64,000 bases of DNA from Druceiella hillmani (Eukaryota > Arthropoda > Insecta > Lepidoptera > Hepialidae), in NCBI GenBank assembly GCA_039881145.1, contig JAYKKI010000060.1, positions 5,332,501 through 5,396,500 on the forward strand. The letters are read 5' to 3'. Position numbers and translations under genes: made by a program. The notes beneath the pieces are model-generated. The model saw only the letters and a program-made list of their open reading frames with translations, had not been told where the DNA came from and ran no database searches. Shown piece after piece: positions 1 through 13,084 of the stretch (the stretch's first letter is position 1; every line of letters begins with the position of its first letter).

Positions 1-1530
1 TTTAGCTGCAAACATCATTAACACAGCCAGTTTTTCTTTGACAATCATTGACTGCTAACTATCGCAATCGTTTGTTGTTTATTAGAATATTTTACCTTTC
101 CGTTCTCTTTTTTGCTGTCGATAAGAAGTTGATTAAAAAAAAAGAAAGATTAGAACTGGTTATGAATTAAATTTATACATCTTGCGTTGTGTAAATTTAG
201 AAAATAATAGAGCAAACACGGCTAAATGTTTTTATAACATATTTTTCTCTATTTTTGTAACCCAAAAAATTCTAGCTTTTAGAAAATAAATTAATTACAT
301 TTTCATTATAATGAGCACAAAAGTGCGTTGCTCGCTGAGCGGATATGAAACTTATTTCACGTAAACTACACCACACATCGTTAATGCACACTAGGGATTA
401 TTATGGTATGTAACCTGAAGGAAACAAAAACATAGTAAACCACTGCTAGTGGAGCCTCTAGTACATGCTAGGGTGAAAAATAACGAAAAATTGGAGCTAA
501 AAATATAAAAATAAGTAGCAATCTCTGCTCTTAAAGGGGATGATGGAAAATATTAAGTTAAGATTAATTTTGTAACATTTTTTTATAAATTGAAGGCTCA
601 TAGAAACATTTTTAATTTTTTTATTTCTGATGAAATTTCAAATATGTTTGCGAGATTTTCGATAAGAAACATGTAATGGCGCGTTTGGATGGGAGTTAAA
701 ATGTTCTGATAGCACGTCGCGATGTTCTATTCGGCCAGCTTTGCGTTTTGCTGGCCCTTTTCGACTTCGTACGGCCAGCTTCGCGTATTATCGGCTAATA
801 CTATTATAAAATTAAAAATATATTTTTAATAGATTGTTAAGAAATATTTTTGTTAAATTAATATTTCGTTACTAACAACTGTCTGATATTTGTTTTTTTT
901 TCGTTTTTAATTCGTTCAAATAAAAATATTTTAAAATTAAAACATGAAAAAAACTGAATGTTTCAAATCTGTCAGGTGTCCCATGACGACTCACGATTTT
1001 ATTTTTAATTATATCTTTTTCTTTCTTTTTTCTTAATATATTGATAATTTCTGTTCTTATTTGGACATTATGTATATAGTGAAAAAATGTAAATTATTTA
1101 AAAAAATTTTTTGATAATAGAACATAATTTGTATCGAAAAATATTTCTCCCGTCTATTTTTTTTTAAATATATTATGAACCGCCCTCGCAATTATAGGAA
1201 GCAGGGTTTAATATAAATTTTCTTTCAATTAAATAAAGGAAAAGAGCAGAATTTCACTTCTGTTGAAGTCCTGCATGAAAATCGTTTTCAAAAGTGCATA
1301 CAAAATATATCCACTGCAAATGTTTTTATTAATATGTATTAAAATTTATTTTAAGAATAATCACTAATATCATTTGCATCGGGTCCCTAGTCCAGACACT
1401 AACCCTATTAGATATTATTTAATTTAGGGGTGGGAATTAGGTAATTTTGCCGCCAATAATAGTGTGCTAAGTTTTACTATAAAACATAATATAAGTAAAA
1501 TCGAACTGAAGTTACTGGATATCGACTTAA
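1..1530. other. AT-rich non-coding stretch
   Basis: No gene is recognised. The stretch is low-complexity A+T-rich DNA with short homopolymer runs. The only local structure seen is a small GC-richer patch near 715-795, where a 15-nt motif beginning CGGCCAGCTT and ending GCGT occurs twice (about 739 and 771) with one difference. Confidence 0.6.
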
Positions 1531-1534
1531 AATC

Positions 1535-1750
1535 AGAATTCAACATGCTAACGAATCAAATGCGATCACTCGATCCGTGCACGGGCTCAGAGTAGTCCCA
1601 AGACGACAGCCTCCAGAGCAATCACCGTAACTCCTCGAGCAGCAAACGAGACGCAGTCTGTATTCCCAGCTGGACCATAAATTAAGGAAAACTCTCTCCC
1701 CGTCGTCCGCAACCGGAAACTCGCTTTCGAATGATACTCTAATTAGGTTA
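1535..1750. other. GC-richer island, possible conserved non-coding element
   Basis: About 200 bp with clearly higher GC and complexity than the flanks. It lies just before a tandem duplication. A 97-codon minus-strand frame overlaps it but shows no recognisable domain and runs on into the repeat, so I do not call a gene. It could be a regulatory element, a decayed exon or a transposon fragment. The island is seen; the function is not. Confidence 0.3.
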
Positions 1751-1766
1751 CAAATTACTGTTAACT

Positions 1767-2333
1767 GATTTACGAGCCTCCCTTCTGTTGTGTTTGCGAG
1801 TATATTTATCATTATTACTACGAATGTAATCAAAGCTAAGCCAACTCGTTACTTCCTTGCTCGTTACTTAGTTTTCACCAAAAAAAAAATAAATATACGT
1901 ATTTTATATCTTAATTGGATAAATAATATACTCAGTGTAAAATTCTCCAACTGAATTGGATACAAAAAATATTTTACAATGATTTACGAGCCTCCCTTCT
2001 GTTGTGTTTGCGAGTATATTTATCATTATTACTACGAATGTAATCAAAGCTAAGCCAACTCGTTACTTCCTTGCTCGTTACTTAGTTTTCACAAAAAAAA
2101 AATATAAATATACGTATTTTATATCTTAATTGGATAAATAATATACTCAGTGTAAAATTCTCCAACTGAATTGGATACAAAAAATATTTTATAATGATTT
2201 ACGAGCCTCCCCTTCTGTTGTGTTTGCGAATATATTTATCAATGTTACTACGAATGCAATCAAAGCTAAGTATAATATACTCAGTGGGAAATTCTCCAAC
2301 TGGATTGGATACAAAAAATATTTTACAATTATT
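1767..2333. repeat. Tandem duplication, 214-bp unit, about 2.6 copies
   Basis: The string GATTTACGAGCCTCC starts units at 1767, 1981 and 2196, giving periods of 214 and 215 bp. Units 1 and 2 are almost identical through the shared end ATACAAAAAATATTTTA. Unit 3 has lost an internal block of roughly 75 bp after 'AAGCTAAG', so it is a deletion copy. The near identity of units 1 and 2 suggests recent duplication. No coding content is recognised. Confidence 0.9.
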
Positions 2334-2339
2334 TTCGAA

Positions 2340-3990
2340 GCAATTGATTTATTGTTGACAAAATATAATAACGACACAACATAATAACAATCCAAGGCCA
2401 GATTTGTTTGTTTTGGGGTTCTATTGTGAAACAGGAATTTTACCACCTTGTCTTTTCCGTCGATATGTCAGAGTTTTATAGTTTATTTTAGCCCTATATG
2501 CATGAAATTTCGCTAATATACGTTTTAGATGTAGATCTTAATTACAATACAGGTGAAAAATGTTGTTTTTTTTCAATATACACGTATATACGTATCTATT
2601 CACGTAAGGTGGGAGCAATTTTTTTGATTAAAAAATTGATTTAAAAAATAAATCAGTTTAATTGACTTAATTTTTGAATTGCTTCATATTTTATTTATAT
2701 TTTAACTCCGCTTGCGAAATATTAAGTAAAATGCAATGTAGAAAACTTCAAAGTTTTGAAAATCCGAAAGTACGACAGGCAGGGTCGGAAAGATAGATGG
2801 CTCTGTTTCTGTTATTTTAGTACAGAAGTCTAAAAATAACAGTACTGTTCAATATTTTTTATTTTTACAATATTTAGGAAGCAATATTTGAAAAATAGTA
2901 TTGATTTTAAAGTGTTTATTTTAATACACCATCATGTATCACAGATAACTACATAAAATGTAAAAAACAATGATATATTAAATTAAAATATCAGTTTTTT
3001 ACGACTATATAAATGACGATCGAAAGGAGCCCCGTAGAAATCACACACGAACTTTTTAAATGTTAAACACATAAAAATTATATTTGTCTGGGGTTAACTT
3101 TCTCCAAATATAATTTTTTAAAACAATTCGAAATAAATGTAACAAAGTTTATTAAAGTACAGAAAGATGGCGTTACTTTCTGATAAATGTTTTTTTTTTC
3201 TTTTGATAACGTAGTACGAACATTATTGGATAGATGGCGTTTGTCTGGAACGAATCGCTCTGTTTCTCCTATTTGAGAATACAGCATACAAAATCCTGGA
3301 AAAAAATAAAATGGGGCAGGATACTATATTTTATACTAATAAGGTAAATATTAAAATGTTCTTCTAAATAGTAAAAGTGTCAGAGTTTTATAATAAACTA
3401 TCTCTTGGCCGTGGTTTTGCACATGAGACATTCAGATTCAATCCACGCATGGGCGTAATTATTTCATCCGCCAGAATTCACCGCCCTGGTATAATACGTT
3501 GGTACTACGAGAATATACGCAATTTATTATTGCGTATATGTATTTATATACATACTTCAATAACTAAATAAATGATAAGTACACAGTATCAAACGAACTT
3601 TCGTACCTAAATATATTTTCTTGTCAAGAGTGAAATTCATTTCCATTAAGATTCATAAGTTTTCACAGTAAGCATCCAGAAATGTGATATTCAGCGACAA
3701 TATTATCATTTATTATTAAAAGGCTTGTCTTGTATTGACAGTATAAACATGTCGTGGCGAACTTTTCCTGTAGTGTTTGGAATTATATTCATTGTTTTTT
3801 GTAAATATTAGCGTCGTTATACATAATTTATTATTCGATCAACAAATTTTGTTTAATCATGAAATTTATAGAAAATTTAAACAACCAAATAGAGCATTTA
3901 AACAACCAAATAAACCAAAAGAGTTATTAAATAATTTCGAATCAGGTGTTTTAGATTTGAAGACAACAACCGGGTCAAGAATGTGATCTT
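2340..3990. other. AT-rich stretch without recognised gene
   Basis: No coding region is supported. Short open frames here (69, 64 and 69 codons) have no recognisable motif and are what AT-rich DNA gives by chance. The motif GATGGCGTT occurs near 3167 and 3234, but the flanks are not alignable over any length. Confidence 0.5.
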
Positions 3991-3997
3991 TGCCAAT

Positions 3998-4148
3998 GTG
4001 GAGGGCACCAGAAAAAGAGGAAGACCTCGCACAAGATGGATCGATTGTGTCAAGAATGATTTTAAACTTAAAAATTCAACCATGGCGGGAGGTTGCCGCT
4101 GACCGGATTCGCTGGAGAAAGCTTGTCGAGATAGCCTTGATCTGTTGA
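3998..4148 (+). pseudogene. Non-LTR retrotransposon reverse-transcriptase C-terminal remnant
   Basis: Translation from 3998 gives VEGTRKRGRPRTRWIDCVKN, then FKLKNST and a stop. A one-base shift near 4080 restores PWREVAADRIRWRKLVEIAL up to a stop at 4146-4148. The pattern 'RKRGRPRTRW.D.V..D' followed by 'W.E.A.DR..WR.LV' is typical of the extreme C-terminus of reverse transcriptases from RTE/Jockey-type LINEs, where a basic GRP motif is followed by a Trp-rich tail. Here it is frameshifted and isolated, with no polymerase domain upstream, so it is a dead 5'-truncated copy. The exact clade cannot be fixed from about 50 residues. Confidence 0.75.
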
Positions 4149-4481
4149 TAGGTTATTGTGGTAATCGAGAAGAAAAAAATATATAAATATAAGGTATATT
4201 TTATTCATATAAAAAAAATAGTGAAATTAATTACGTCATTTAAGCGTGAAAGAAAGACAAACACCAGTAAATTGATAAGATTTCACGTTTGTAATATTAG
4301 TAAGGATTTTTTTACAGATTCCATGAATTTTTATTGGTTTAAAGTTAAACACTTCAGAGATTTGAACGGTCTAGATGCGACTTATTTGCGTCGTGTCGTG
4401 CTCTCAAAATGACCCTTATCTGATACCATATTTCTCCGTTTTAAGACATAGTTACAAGTCAATTGTATCCTACTCTCGAAG

Positions 4482-4511
4482 CGACGCTTATCTGGTACCA
4501 GATAAGCGTCG
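4482..4511. repeat. Perfect 30-nt palindrome
   Basis: CGACGCTTATCTGGT is followed directly by its exact reverse complement, centred on a GGTACC (KpnI-type) hexamer with no spacer. A related but non-palindromic sequence (CTTATCTGATACC, then TTCTCCGTTTTAAGACATAG) lies about 70 bp upstream, and the part after the palindrome (TTCTCCGTTTTATGACATAG) repeats it. The palindrome therefore seems to have arisen inside a local duplication. Confidence 0.9.
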
Positions 4512-4564
4512 TTCTCCGTTTTATGACATAGTTGTACAACTTATTTTATTTCAGCAAATTTAGA

Positions 4565-5728
4565 CGAAAAACTAAGTACACGTTACACAATATAAATAAT
4601 TATGTGCGAACGAATTACAATAGTATCTCTTAATTAAAATCTACGTCTCAATAGGAAAAAATGATATCTTAATTAAAGAGATGGATAGCAAAGATATTTT
4701 CAGCATTTCCGCCCGAATCTCCGTTTTATTTTACGAAATAAAAAGCTCATTTCTTAATAGGAAACATGAAGAGTCTTCTCCATCCGGAAAAGTGAATGTC
4801 GGAATGCTTTTAAATGACGAGACAATCGTTAGAATCTATTCGTTCTTTCTAACATAGTCCGATTGTTCTATTGAGGTTTTTAGCTTAGGTAAGTTACAAT
4901 AGTCTGATTGTATTTATTATACTAACTGGAGAATGAAGTAAAAAGCTATGAAACTATCGGAAAACTTCACTTTACATTAACTAAAATGCGCTTAATATTA
5001 ACTCAAAATCGCTTTCCTATGTTATTATGGTTGTTGGTACTATGATTACAGATTGAGCCTGAAGTGTTACTGTCCGTTCAAATAAAAAATGTTTCTTATA
5101 TATGACAAAAAGAGGATAAAATTATTAGAAGAACTATAGATAAATAAGCACGTTTCCTTTTATCAAATATCACTTTTATTGACACTAGATATAAACGTTG
5201 TTTTAGTTTGCTCTCAAATGTATAAAATCACCAAAAGTTTCATAAAAAGCTACTAATCTATTGGAGAAAATTAATGTCATTTTCAAATATTTTCATGAAA
5301 TATTCCTTATGGTGTCCAGTATTAATTTACATTATTCGCAATACCTGTTACTTAGTCTGAATACGGTAGTTGAATCGTTATAAATTTTGATATTTTTCGT
5401 ACAATATTGTGAAATATAAGTTAAATAAAAACCAGTCTTGAAAAAAATTCAAAAATTAATTGAAAAATAAGCCAGTTGTCGGCTTCTAAATTTGAAGATA
5501 CGGATAGAGTTGGGTATATCCCTGTCTCTTTTCCTCTTGTAGAATATAATGTGCAATATCAAAAATGACCTCACAACACAGTATTGCCGTCCTTCTCTGA
5601 AGATTAAATTTAAACTTTTATAACTCGGTCAATTTTTAAGATTATTAAACATTTTTTTCACTCTTCGTCAGCTTGTACCTTGAATTATGATTAATGAAAT
5701 AAAAAAGAATTAGTCAAATATCCAATTC
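4565..5728. other. AT-rich stretch without recognised gene
   Basis: No domain, repeat or RNA motif is recognised. The sequence is A+T-rich and of moderate complexity. Confidence 0.5.
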
Positions 5729-6099
5729 AAGGCTACTAATATCCTTAATACAAATTACGGTTCAATATAAAAGGTAAGTTAAAGGCTGCTAATATCCTTA
5801 ATACAAATTACGGTTCAATATAAAAGGTAAGTTCAAGGCTGCTAATATCCTTAATACAAATTACGGTTCAATATAAAAGGTAAGTTCAAGGCTGCTAATA
5901 TCCTTAATACAAATTACAGTTAAATATAAAAGGTAAGTTCAAGGCTGCTAATATCCTTAATACAAATTACAGTTAAATATAAAAGGTAAGTTCAAGGCTG
6001 CTAATATCCTTAATACAAATTACGCTTCAATATAAAAGGTAAATTCAAGGCTGCTAATATCCTTAACACAAATTACGGTTCAATATAAAAGGTAGTATA
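5729..6099. repeat. 53-bp minisatellite, seven units
   Basis: AAGGCTGCTAATATCC begins units at 5729 (variant GGCTACT), 5782, 5835, 5888, 5941, 5994 and 6047, a constant 53-bp period. Units differ by only a few substitutions, for example TTACGGTTCAA versus TTACAGTTAAA. Each unit except the last carries AAAGGTAAGT or a close variant, which matches a 5' splice-site consensus, and a CTAAT branch-point-like string. There are no unique spacers, so it is not CRISPR-like. Confidence 0.95.
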
Positions 6100-6104
6100 G
6101 GTAA

Positions 6105-7175
6105 AGATAATGAGTTAGATACAATAAATGAAAAAAAATTAATTAATATATATAATTCTTGAATGTGTGGTCGTTACTTGGTGATCGAGATCAGGTGCAC
6201 TCCTATTATCGCCATGTGTGTTGGAGTTAAGTATCTTTGATAATATAGCTTTCCTGCCTTAGCTATTCATATACAGGCATTGATTGATTGGTAGAGGAAA
6301 TTTGTTGGAATAATCATAATAATCGAAATGTTTTTTTAAGAAAACAATACTCGTTGACTATTCAAATTCCAATAAGGAGTTCTATGTGTCGCGTCATATC
6401 GCTATGATGCTGCTAAGCAGCGCTTGGTGCTTAACGTAGAGCATGAAATTTTATTTAATTAACTTTGAAATAGTTTATCTTCAGAATGGGATGATATAGA
6501 GAAAATCTGATTTTCTACAGAAAACTTATTTATTTAGACTCGGAAACTCAATATAACGGTGCTATTTTATTTTGTACAAGGCAACTTTCATGTAAACAAT
6601 ATTTGGGAGTATTATATATTTTTAAGTCTGGGTTAAAGAAAATTTCAAGACGTATTCAGATAATTTCAAAGCCATATGAATCCTATATCTGGCATGTAAT
6701 AAATGTAAATTAATTGTAAAGTCATTAAACATAAAACATTTTAATATACTGTGCACTATTGACGGTTTCGTGGAAATAACTGGACAGTGTCCGTCGCTAA
6801 ATTTTCTTTTTTTTCAATCTAAATCACCACAATCATCTTTAATCTAAAGGTATATTGTCAATTCTCAGCAGTTAATGAGGAGTCAGAGAGCGAGGTAGTT
6901 TATAAGTTGCTTCATTTCTATGTGGCAATCCCATTTAAAAATATTTTTCATAGGAACATGTCGGGATTCAAAATTAATAGGTGAATCAAATACATAAAAA
7001 AACAACTTCACTAGCCTATGATTCCCCTGCAGGAAAAACGTAGAATTAAATTGTAGACATAAAGTTACAAAAAAAAGTTAATAATATTTTAGAAATATTT
7101 TATTGTATTATATTTTATGTCCGGAACTTTGTTGATCTTGTTCGGTCGTGTCTTCAATTATTAATATTGGAAGGA
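6105..7175. other. AT-rich stretch without recognised gene
   Basis: Nothing identifiable by reading; no long frame, tandem structure or RNA motif. Confidence 0.5.
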
Positions 7176-7180
7176 CAGGC

Positions 7181-7470
7181 AAATTTAATGAACGGCCATA
7201 TTAAAACTTTAAAGTTTATTGGTAGGTAACAAGATTTTTTTTTAATTGGATTTGGTAAAGGTTTATTTTCAAATGAATAAAAATAAAAAAGAATAAGCAG
7301 GGTATTACATAGTATACAAAGGAGTATGCAAATTTAATGAACGGCCATATTAAAACTTTAAAGTTTATTGATAGGTAACAAGATTTTTTTTTAATTGGAT
7401 TTGGTAAAGGTGAATTTTCAAATGAATAAAAATAAAAAATAATAAGCAGGGTATTACATAGTATATAAAC
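7181..7470. repeat. 149-bp tandem duplication
   Basis: AAATTTAATGAACGGCC starts at 7181 and again at 7330. The two copies agree through the GTATTACATAGTATA end with only a few differences. The 102-codon minus-strand frame spanning it is internally duplicated only because the DNA is, and has no family features. Confidence 0.9.
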
Positions 7471-7474
7471 ATTT

Positions 7475-8285
7475 AGTTCAATAGCACCTTTGTGTCTTAA
7501 TTTTGGAAAAAATTTAAAATTCATGAAAATAAGTACAACGGCAGAAATACTTCCTCGTAAAAAACGAAACCTTAGGGATATCCACCTTACACTTACTGCT
7601 ATATATTTATAGTTTTAAAATATCTAAATGAACTGTTAAAAGAATTTAATTTTCATAGAGTGTAATCAGTTATGAAAATGCAAAATGAAATTTATTTTTC
7701 AAATAACAACAATCTAACTTAAAAATTAAAATATTTCTAACACACTTCAGTCTATCTAGGAATTATGAAAAAAATAAACGGCACGTAGTATATAAATTTA
7801 TTTTACCAATTTTAGTCAGAAATATGAATGAATTACAAAAACACTTCATTATGAGGTAATTATATTAGGTTTTACTGTCAAAAGAAATTATATATTTCTT
7901 GACGACGTCAGTCTTTGAATTAGTAAAATTAGATTAAATATAATGGAAAATACCTTTCATCAAAGGATCGACTTAAAAGGACTGTTTACTAAAATCAAAT
8001 GAGCTTAACTCATGTTTCGCCTAATTCTCTCATTTAATTACAAATTATTCTCCACTTCAAATCTAATTTACAAAGCTTTAAAACACGTTTTCACTAGTAA
8101 AAAGCTCTTTATCCAAATCACTTGTTTACCAAAATCGTCTTCGCGGATTAACACGGAAATTTGAAATATCAACACAAGCAGCAAAGTCCACGATAATCAA
8201 AGAAGAATTTCCAGGTAATAAACTACCTGGCCTTCATATTGGACGAGTTTCGTCCTTCTAATTTATAGTAAGTCTCCCCCGATGG
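7475..8285. other. AT-rich stretch without recognised gene
   Basis: No gene or structured element recognised. Confidence 0.5.
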
Positions 8286-8540
8286 AGCTAATTCAAAAAA
8301 GTTCCAAATTCCTTGCAAAATCTGAGGCAGACGCGTTCCGGGGACACGGACGGAATGATTAATCTGCGCCGTGATAAAGCTTTCTACGGGGCTTTAAGCT
8401 CTCTACGTGTTGTGCGGGGAGCTTAATATGTACGGCGCCGGGCCAACTTTTCTCGAAGTACACCGTCGTGTTTATAAATGTCCGTGGATTTTGGTTATTT
8501 AGATGGTAATTAATCTGTCAGACACTTTAATGCTTGAGGC
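8285..8540. other. GC-richer island with homeodomain-type motifs
   Basis: A 250-bp island of balanced composition rich in CpG (CGCGTTCCGGGGACACGG, GGCGCCGGGCC), with GATTAATC and GGTAATTAATC motifs embedded. No frame is open across it and no transposon similarity is recognised. High complexity plus TAATTA-type sites in an AT-rich desert fits a conserved enhancer, but this is inference. Confidence 0.3.
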
Positions 8541-8655
8541 ATTGATTGAAGCAGACTTGGGCAGATGTGACAAAATTATGTTTACTCTTTACGAGTTGAG
8601 ATTATATTTCCGTACTACTCCAGTTCGCCACTTAATTTTCCTGTAATATTACTAC

Positions 8656-8674
8656 TATATATATTTATATACAT

Positions 8675-8723
<49 letters not shown>

Positions 8724-8728
8724 CATAA
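8656..8728. repeat. (AT)n microsatellite with CA-rich left edge
   Basis: About 70 bp of nearly pure AT dinucleotides, preceded by TACATACACACACA. Confidence 0.95.
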
Positions 8729-8729
8729 G

Positions 8730-9880
8730 CTCTTATGTGCATTAAGGTATATACTGTTGATATCGTTTTTTGTAAGCTATCTCATTATGTTCACATATTA
8801 TTATTATATTTACCATATTCTCATAACCATAACGATTTATCAAAAAGATAGCGAAGAACAAAATAATATTTAAACTTATCATGATATTCTATGATGAGAC
8901 AAATGAACAACATGCTAAATTCGTCATTTTAGTTCCATTTACCATAAAACATAACTTATGTGCTCGTGAAAAATGTACAAACTGGACTTATTAACTGAAA
9001 AAACAAGTAGATACATAAGTTTTTCGTTATAATTTTTTTCTTAATTTTCTTAACTATTTCCATTTATCGTAATTCTGTTTAGATATCGGTAATGTACAGA
9101 TTTAAGTTCATTTTCTTATTAATATATGAAGCTGATATCAATCATTCTTAGTTTTAATGAAACCTTCATAAGGTGCTCTTTGACCGATGTCGATTGTATG
9201 ATTTTTGAATCATCATCATCATATATATTAATACGCTAAGGTTAAAATGTTACACTCCCTTTTTAGAAAAAACCTCACAACTAATCCACATAAATTATAT
9301 ATCATTTTATAGATAATTGCTTGCTCTATCGGCATCCACAACTAAAAAATTTATTATTGCTATTGTTTTTGCAAATTAATTAATTATTAAAATTATATAC
9401 ACAAAACAGCAATGCTGCCATCTAATGGCTCTACGTCAATATGATTGACGGTCGGTAAAATTTTTGTTTCATTTCAAATCCACTCACGTATAAATAAAGT
9501 GGCGCTTTAGCTCAATGCTTTTGATACTTGCACCTCTATATGTCAATTTTAGTAAAATATTTGTTTGATCTGTCATCTGAGCTTCATAATGGAATAAAAA
9601 CGTAATAAGCAGTGTGCAAAATTAGAAATAAATTGAATACCTGCAATCAATTTTGATTTATTAAATTGACTCTAAACACTCTGTTGTAACTAATATGACA
9701 GCTGTGAGTTCATTTTCTCATGTGTAAATATTTATAATCTACCACGCAAATTGATATAATGCGAAGACTTCGCACGGGTCACGCTAGTAAAGCATTATTC
9801 CAATTATAATTAAAGCTAATTAGTAAAAGCTTCTGCCAAATGGGATTGTTAATAAAATCGCATGTACACTTGTTATAAAA
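8730..9880. other. AT-rich stretch without recognised gene
   Basis: No coding sequence recognised. A TGCCATCTAATGGC inverted motif near 9416 is similar to short fragments elsewhere in the window but is too short to classify. Confidence 0.45.
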
Positions 9881-9884
9881 TCAA

Positions 9885-10870
9885 CCGTGCAAACAAATAT
9901 AGAAAGTCGTCTGAAAGTTTTTAATCTTGATCTGTGTTTTTATAGAAATATATTAAAATCTAACTGTCACCAAGAAATCAAATTATATACGTTTTTACGT
10001 ATATATTTGATGTATACGTGCATAAAAATTACTTTATTTATTATTCAACGCCATATAAAATCAACAGTCTTTTTTCAGTCTTGCATAATGTAGAATTTAT
10101 TATTCCGTCCGTAATCACCACAAACTCTGAGCAAGTGACAATAGGATAACGCAAACTCTATTTTTTAATGAATCTAAACCAACTGGTTTCATTTTTGGTG
10201 AATATATTCAGCTGTACGTAATCCTGATCTGTTATTTTATAGAAATATATTAAAATCTAATTGTCACTAAAAATCAAATTATATACGTTTTTACGTATAT
10301 ATTTGATGTATACGTGCATGAAAATTACTTTATTTACTATTTAACTCCATTTAGAGAACATATATATTTAGAAATAAAATCAACGGTCTTTTTGAAGTCT
10401 TCCATAGTGTGAAATGTTTTATTCTGTCAAAAATCGCCTCAAACTCTGAGCAAGTGACAATTGGATAACGCAAACTCTATTTTTTAATGAATCTAAACCA
10501 ACTGGTATCATTTTTGATGAATATATTCTGCGGTACGTAATCCTGATCTGTTATTTTATAGAAATATATTAAAATCTAACTGTCACTAAAAATCAAAATA
10601 TATACGTTTTTACGTATATATTTGGTGTATACGTGCATAAAAATTATTTTATTTACTATTTAACTCCATTTAGAGAACATATATATTTAGAAATAAAATC
10701 AAAAGTCTTTTTGAAGTCTTCCATAATGTGGACTTTTTTATTCTGTCAATAATCGCCTCAAACTTTGAGCAAGTGACAATTGGATGACAAAAACTCTATT
10801 TTTTAATTAATCTAATCCAACTGCTATCATTTTTGATGAGTATTTTCTGCGGTACGTAGTCTGACCTTTT
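9885..10870. repeat. Tandem repeat, ~300-320-bp unit, three copies
   Basis: GAAATATATTAAAATCTAA occurs at 9945, 10242 and 10561, so spacings are 297 and 319 bp. Each is followed by ATATACGTTTTTACGTATAT and then by CAAACTCTGAGCAAGTGACA. The length difference comes from a ~22-bp block (TAGAGAACATATATATTTAG) present in units 2 and 3 and absent from unit 1. TATACGTTTTTACGTATA is itself a short inverted repeat in each unit. No coding function is seen. Confidence 0.9.
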
Positions 10871-10879
10871 CACCATTCC

Positions 10880-12860
10880 TCTATTTAATTTCTGATAGTA
10901 AATCTCTGAATTCAATATAGATCTGTCCGGAAGCAACTCCTAAAAAAAGTCCTTGATGATTTATTACTCCTCAGCATTACCTTGATGTCCAGATCAGGTT
11001 TCAGTACTGAAAGCCGTCTTTTATTCTGAACTGAGGATTGATATTTACGTATGTGATTAAAGTAAGTTTTCGTTTGTATCTTTCATTATTTGTTATTAAG
11101 TGTTTCAGCCAATTGAATTTACGTTTGAATATCAATAACAGTTGACAAGTTTCAGCTCATTGATTAAAATACTGTTGAGTGAAATCCACTTTCTTTGAAG
11201 CAGAGCTTTCGAAGGTTTGGCGCCAACTGTCATTAATCGAGCATCCTATTTACAGGTTAAAACAAAATATTCTTGACCTTTAAACAACCTTTTTATAAAA
11301 GTTCCAATCTAGAGTGTGATAACTTATAAGTCCGCCCAATATATTTATATACTTTTCAACCATTCAAATAGGTAATCACGTAACTTTGTAACGTAGTTAC
11401 CTAACAGGAATTTTCCGTACAACCAGTGTCCAGTTTATCAAGCCATCTTTTTTTTGGAAGTTCCATAAGGGAATGGTCTATTATTACAGTAAGTTTGTTA
11501 TTATGCAATATATATTTGAAGATGCATATCCATAAGAAATATAATTTATAGATATTCGAGTATAATGTTAACAAATATTATAATCTATGAATATAACTCA
11601 TATAGAGACGGCGTAACTTGTTATCACAATTTGTTTATCACGTTTGGAAAACATTTATCAGAGAAAAATAAGTTTTTTTTATTATAAATGTACATGAAAC
11701 CTTTTCGTGTATAATCAGAGAAAAATATCATAAAGATTGTATCTATATGAAAATGTTGTATAACTTTGTAATCATTTTTATGGCACCTTTAAAGTAGTAT
11801 ATAGAATCCACAATTCGAAGAAAATCTAAGTATGTGTATTTATTTTAATTTTCATTATTACTTTTGTCTATTTATCCATCTTGGATCTATTAAACCAAAA
11901 TAATGGGATTGTCGACTAAAGTGAACATTGGTTTTAGAAGAAATAACATTGTGAAACCTATTTAACCAATTTCAAACGGGCTATCTGAATTTTTGTTCTA
12001 CAAAACTTTCATTATTGTGAGGAAACTTTTAAAGCCAATTTTCATTAAAACGAAACAATGCATGAATTAAACTAATAAAATTATGACATATTTACAATTT
12101 CATACCACGTCAACCAACCGTGTACCATGTCTAAAATATGGATGGATGACTTCGCGTCACGAGTACCATATTTCAGTTATAGCAGGAAAGAATAATCCCT
12201 AAAACTGAGTTGCAAAAAAACAACGTAACCGTAACGACGGCTTGACATTGTAGTCGTCTTTTTCTACTGCGCGCGTTCCAGCCAGTAGCTTCAAAGTTTA
12301 TAGAAAAAAAAAGTCTTGCCTCCAGAAATACTTCTCCGATAGTAACTAAAACCAATAGGTTCATCTATTTACCAATACGAATAATCTGTAATTCGTCAAT
12401 GTGAATAACCTTGTCCAGTTGAAATCCAATAGTTTTTTTTAGATATTGCTGTTTATGGAAGTAAATTTTTCAGTCGCATAATTCAAGGGCAAACCAATAT
12501 TTTTTTAACTTAAAAATATATCGTTTTGTTTGTTTTGCTCTCCACTCATCAATCTGCTGTCCAGTCATCTAACGGTTGTTTATCTTCATATTTTATATGC
12601 CTTTGGAAATATACGTACGTACTTACACAAATGAACGCAGAGTCCAACATGATTCGTGATTATCCATTAACATTTGCTTCAAAAATATTCATTCATTGAC
12701 CTCGGAGGACTAAAGCAGTGCTGTCGTTATTTTGGTGAAAGCATAAAAAGTTTCTCATTTCAACCTGTTTGTGGCGAATATTTCGCTACCGTTTACCTTA
12801 TTTCGACGGAATTTTGAGGAATGTATGGATTTTTTGATACAAAAGGCAAAAAATGAAGGC
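10880..12860. other. AT-rich stretch without recognised gene
   Basis: Nothing identifiable. A slightly GC-richer patch near 12110-12330 has no open frame with a recognisable product. Confidence 0.45.
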
Positions 12861-13084
12861 ATGGAAAAGTCCGTGAGGAAAACCAGGTCAGTTGCAATGG
12901 TACGACTAAATGATAAGTGATGATAATATAGTTTTTGGGTGAATTGTTATGCTTTTAGCGAAAGCGTACTCAAGCAACTTGCGGGCAATGAAGATCAGGT
13001 CAGGGTCATCTGTTTGGATCAATAACACGGCTAAACGGTAAATAATACAGATGTTATGTTACAGTAGATTGATATAGCAACGTG

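Noticed and set aside
5729..6099. CRISPR-like regular repeat
   Set aside because: Units are contiguous with no unique spacers, in a eukaryotic context; an ordinary minisatellite.
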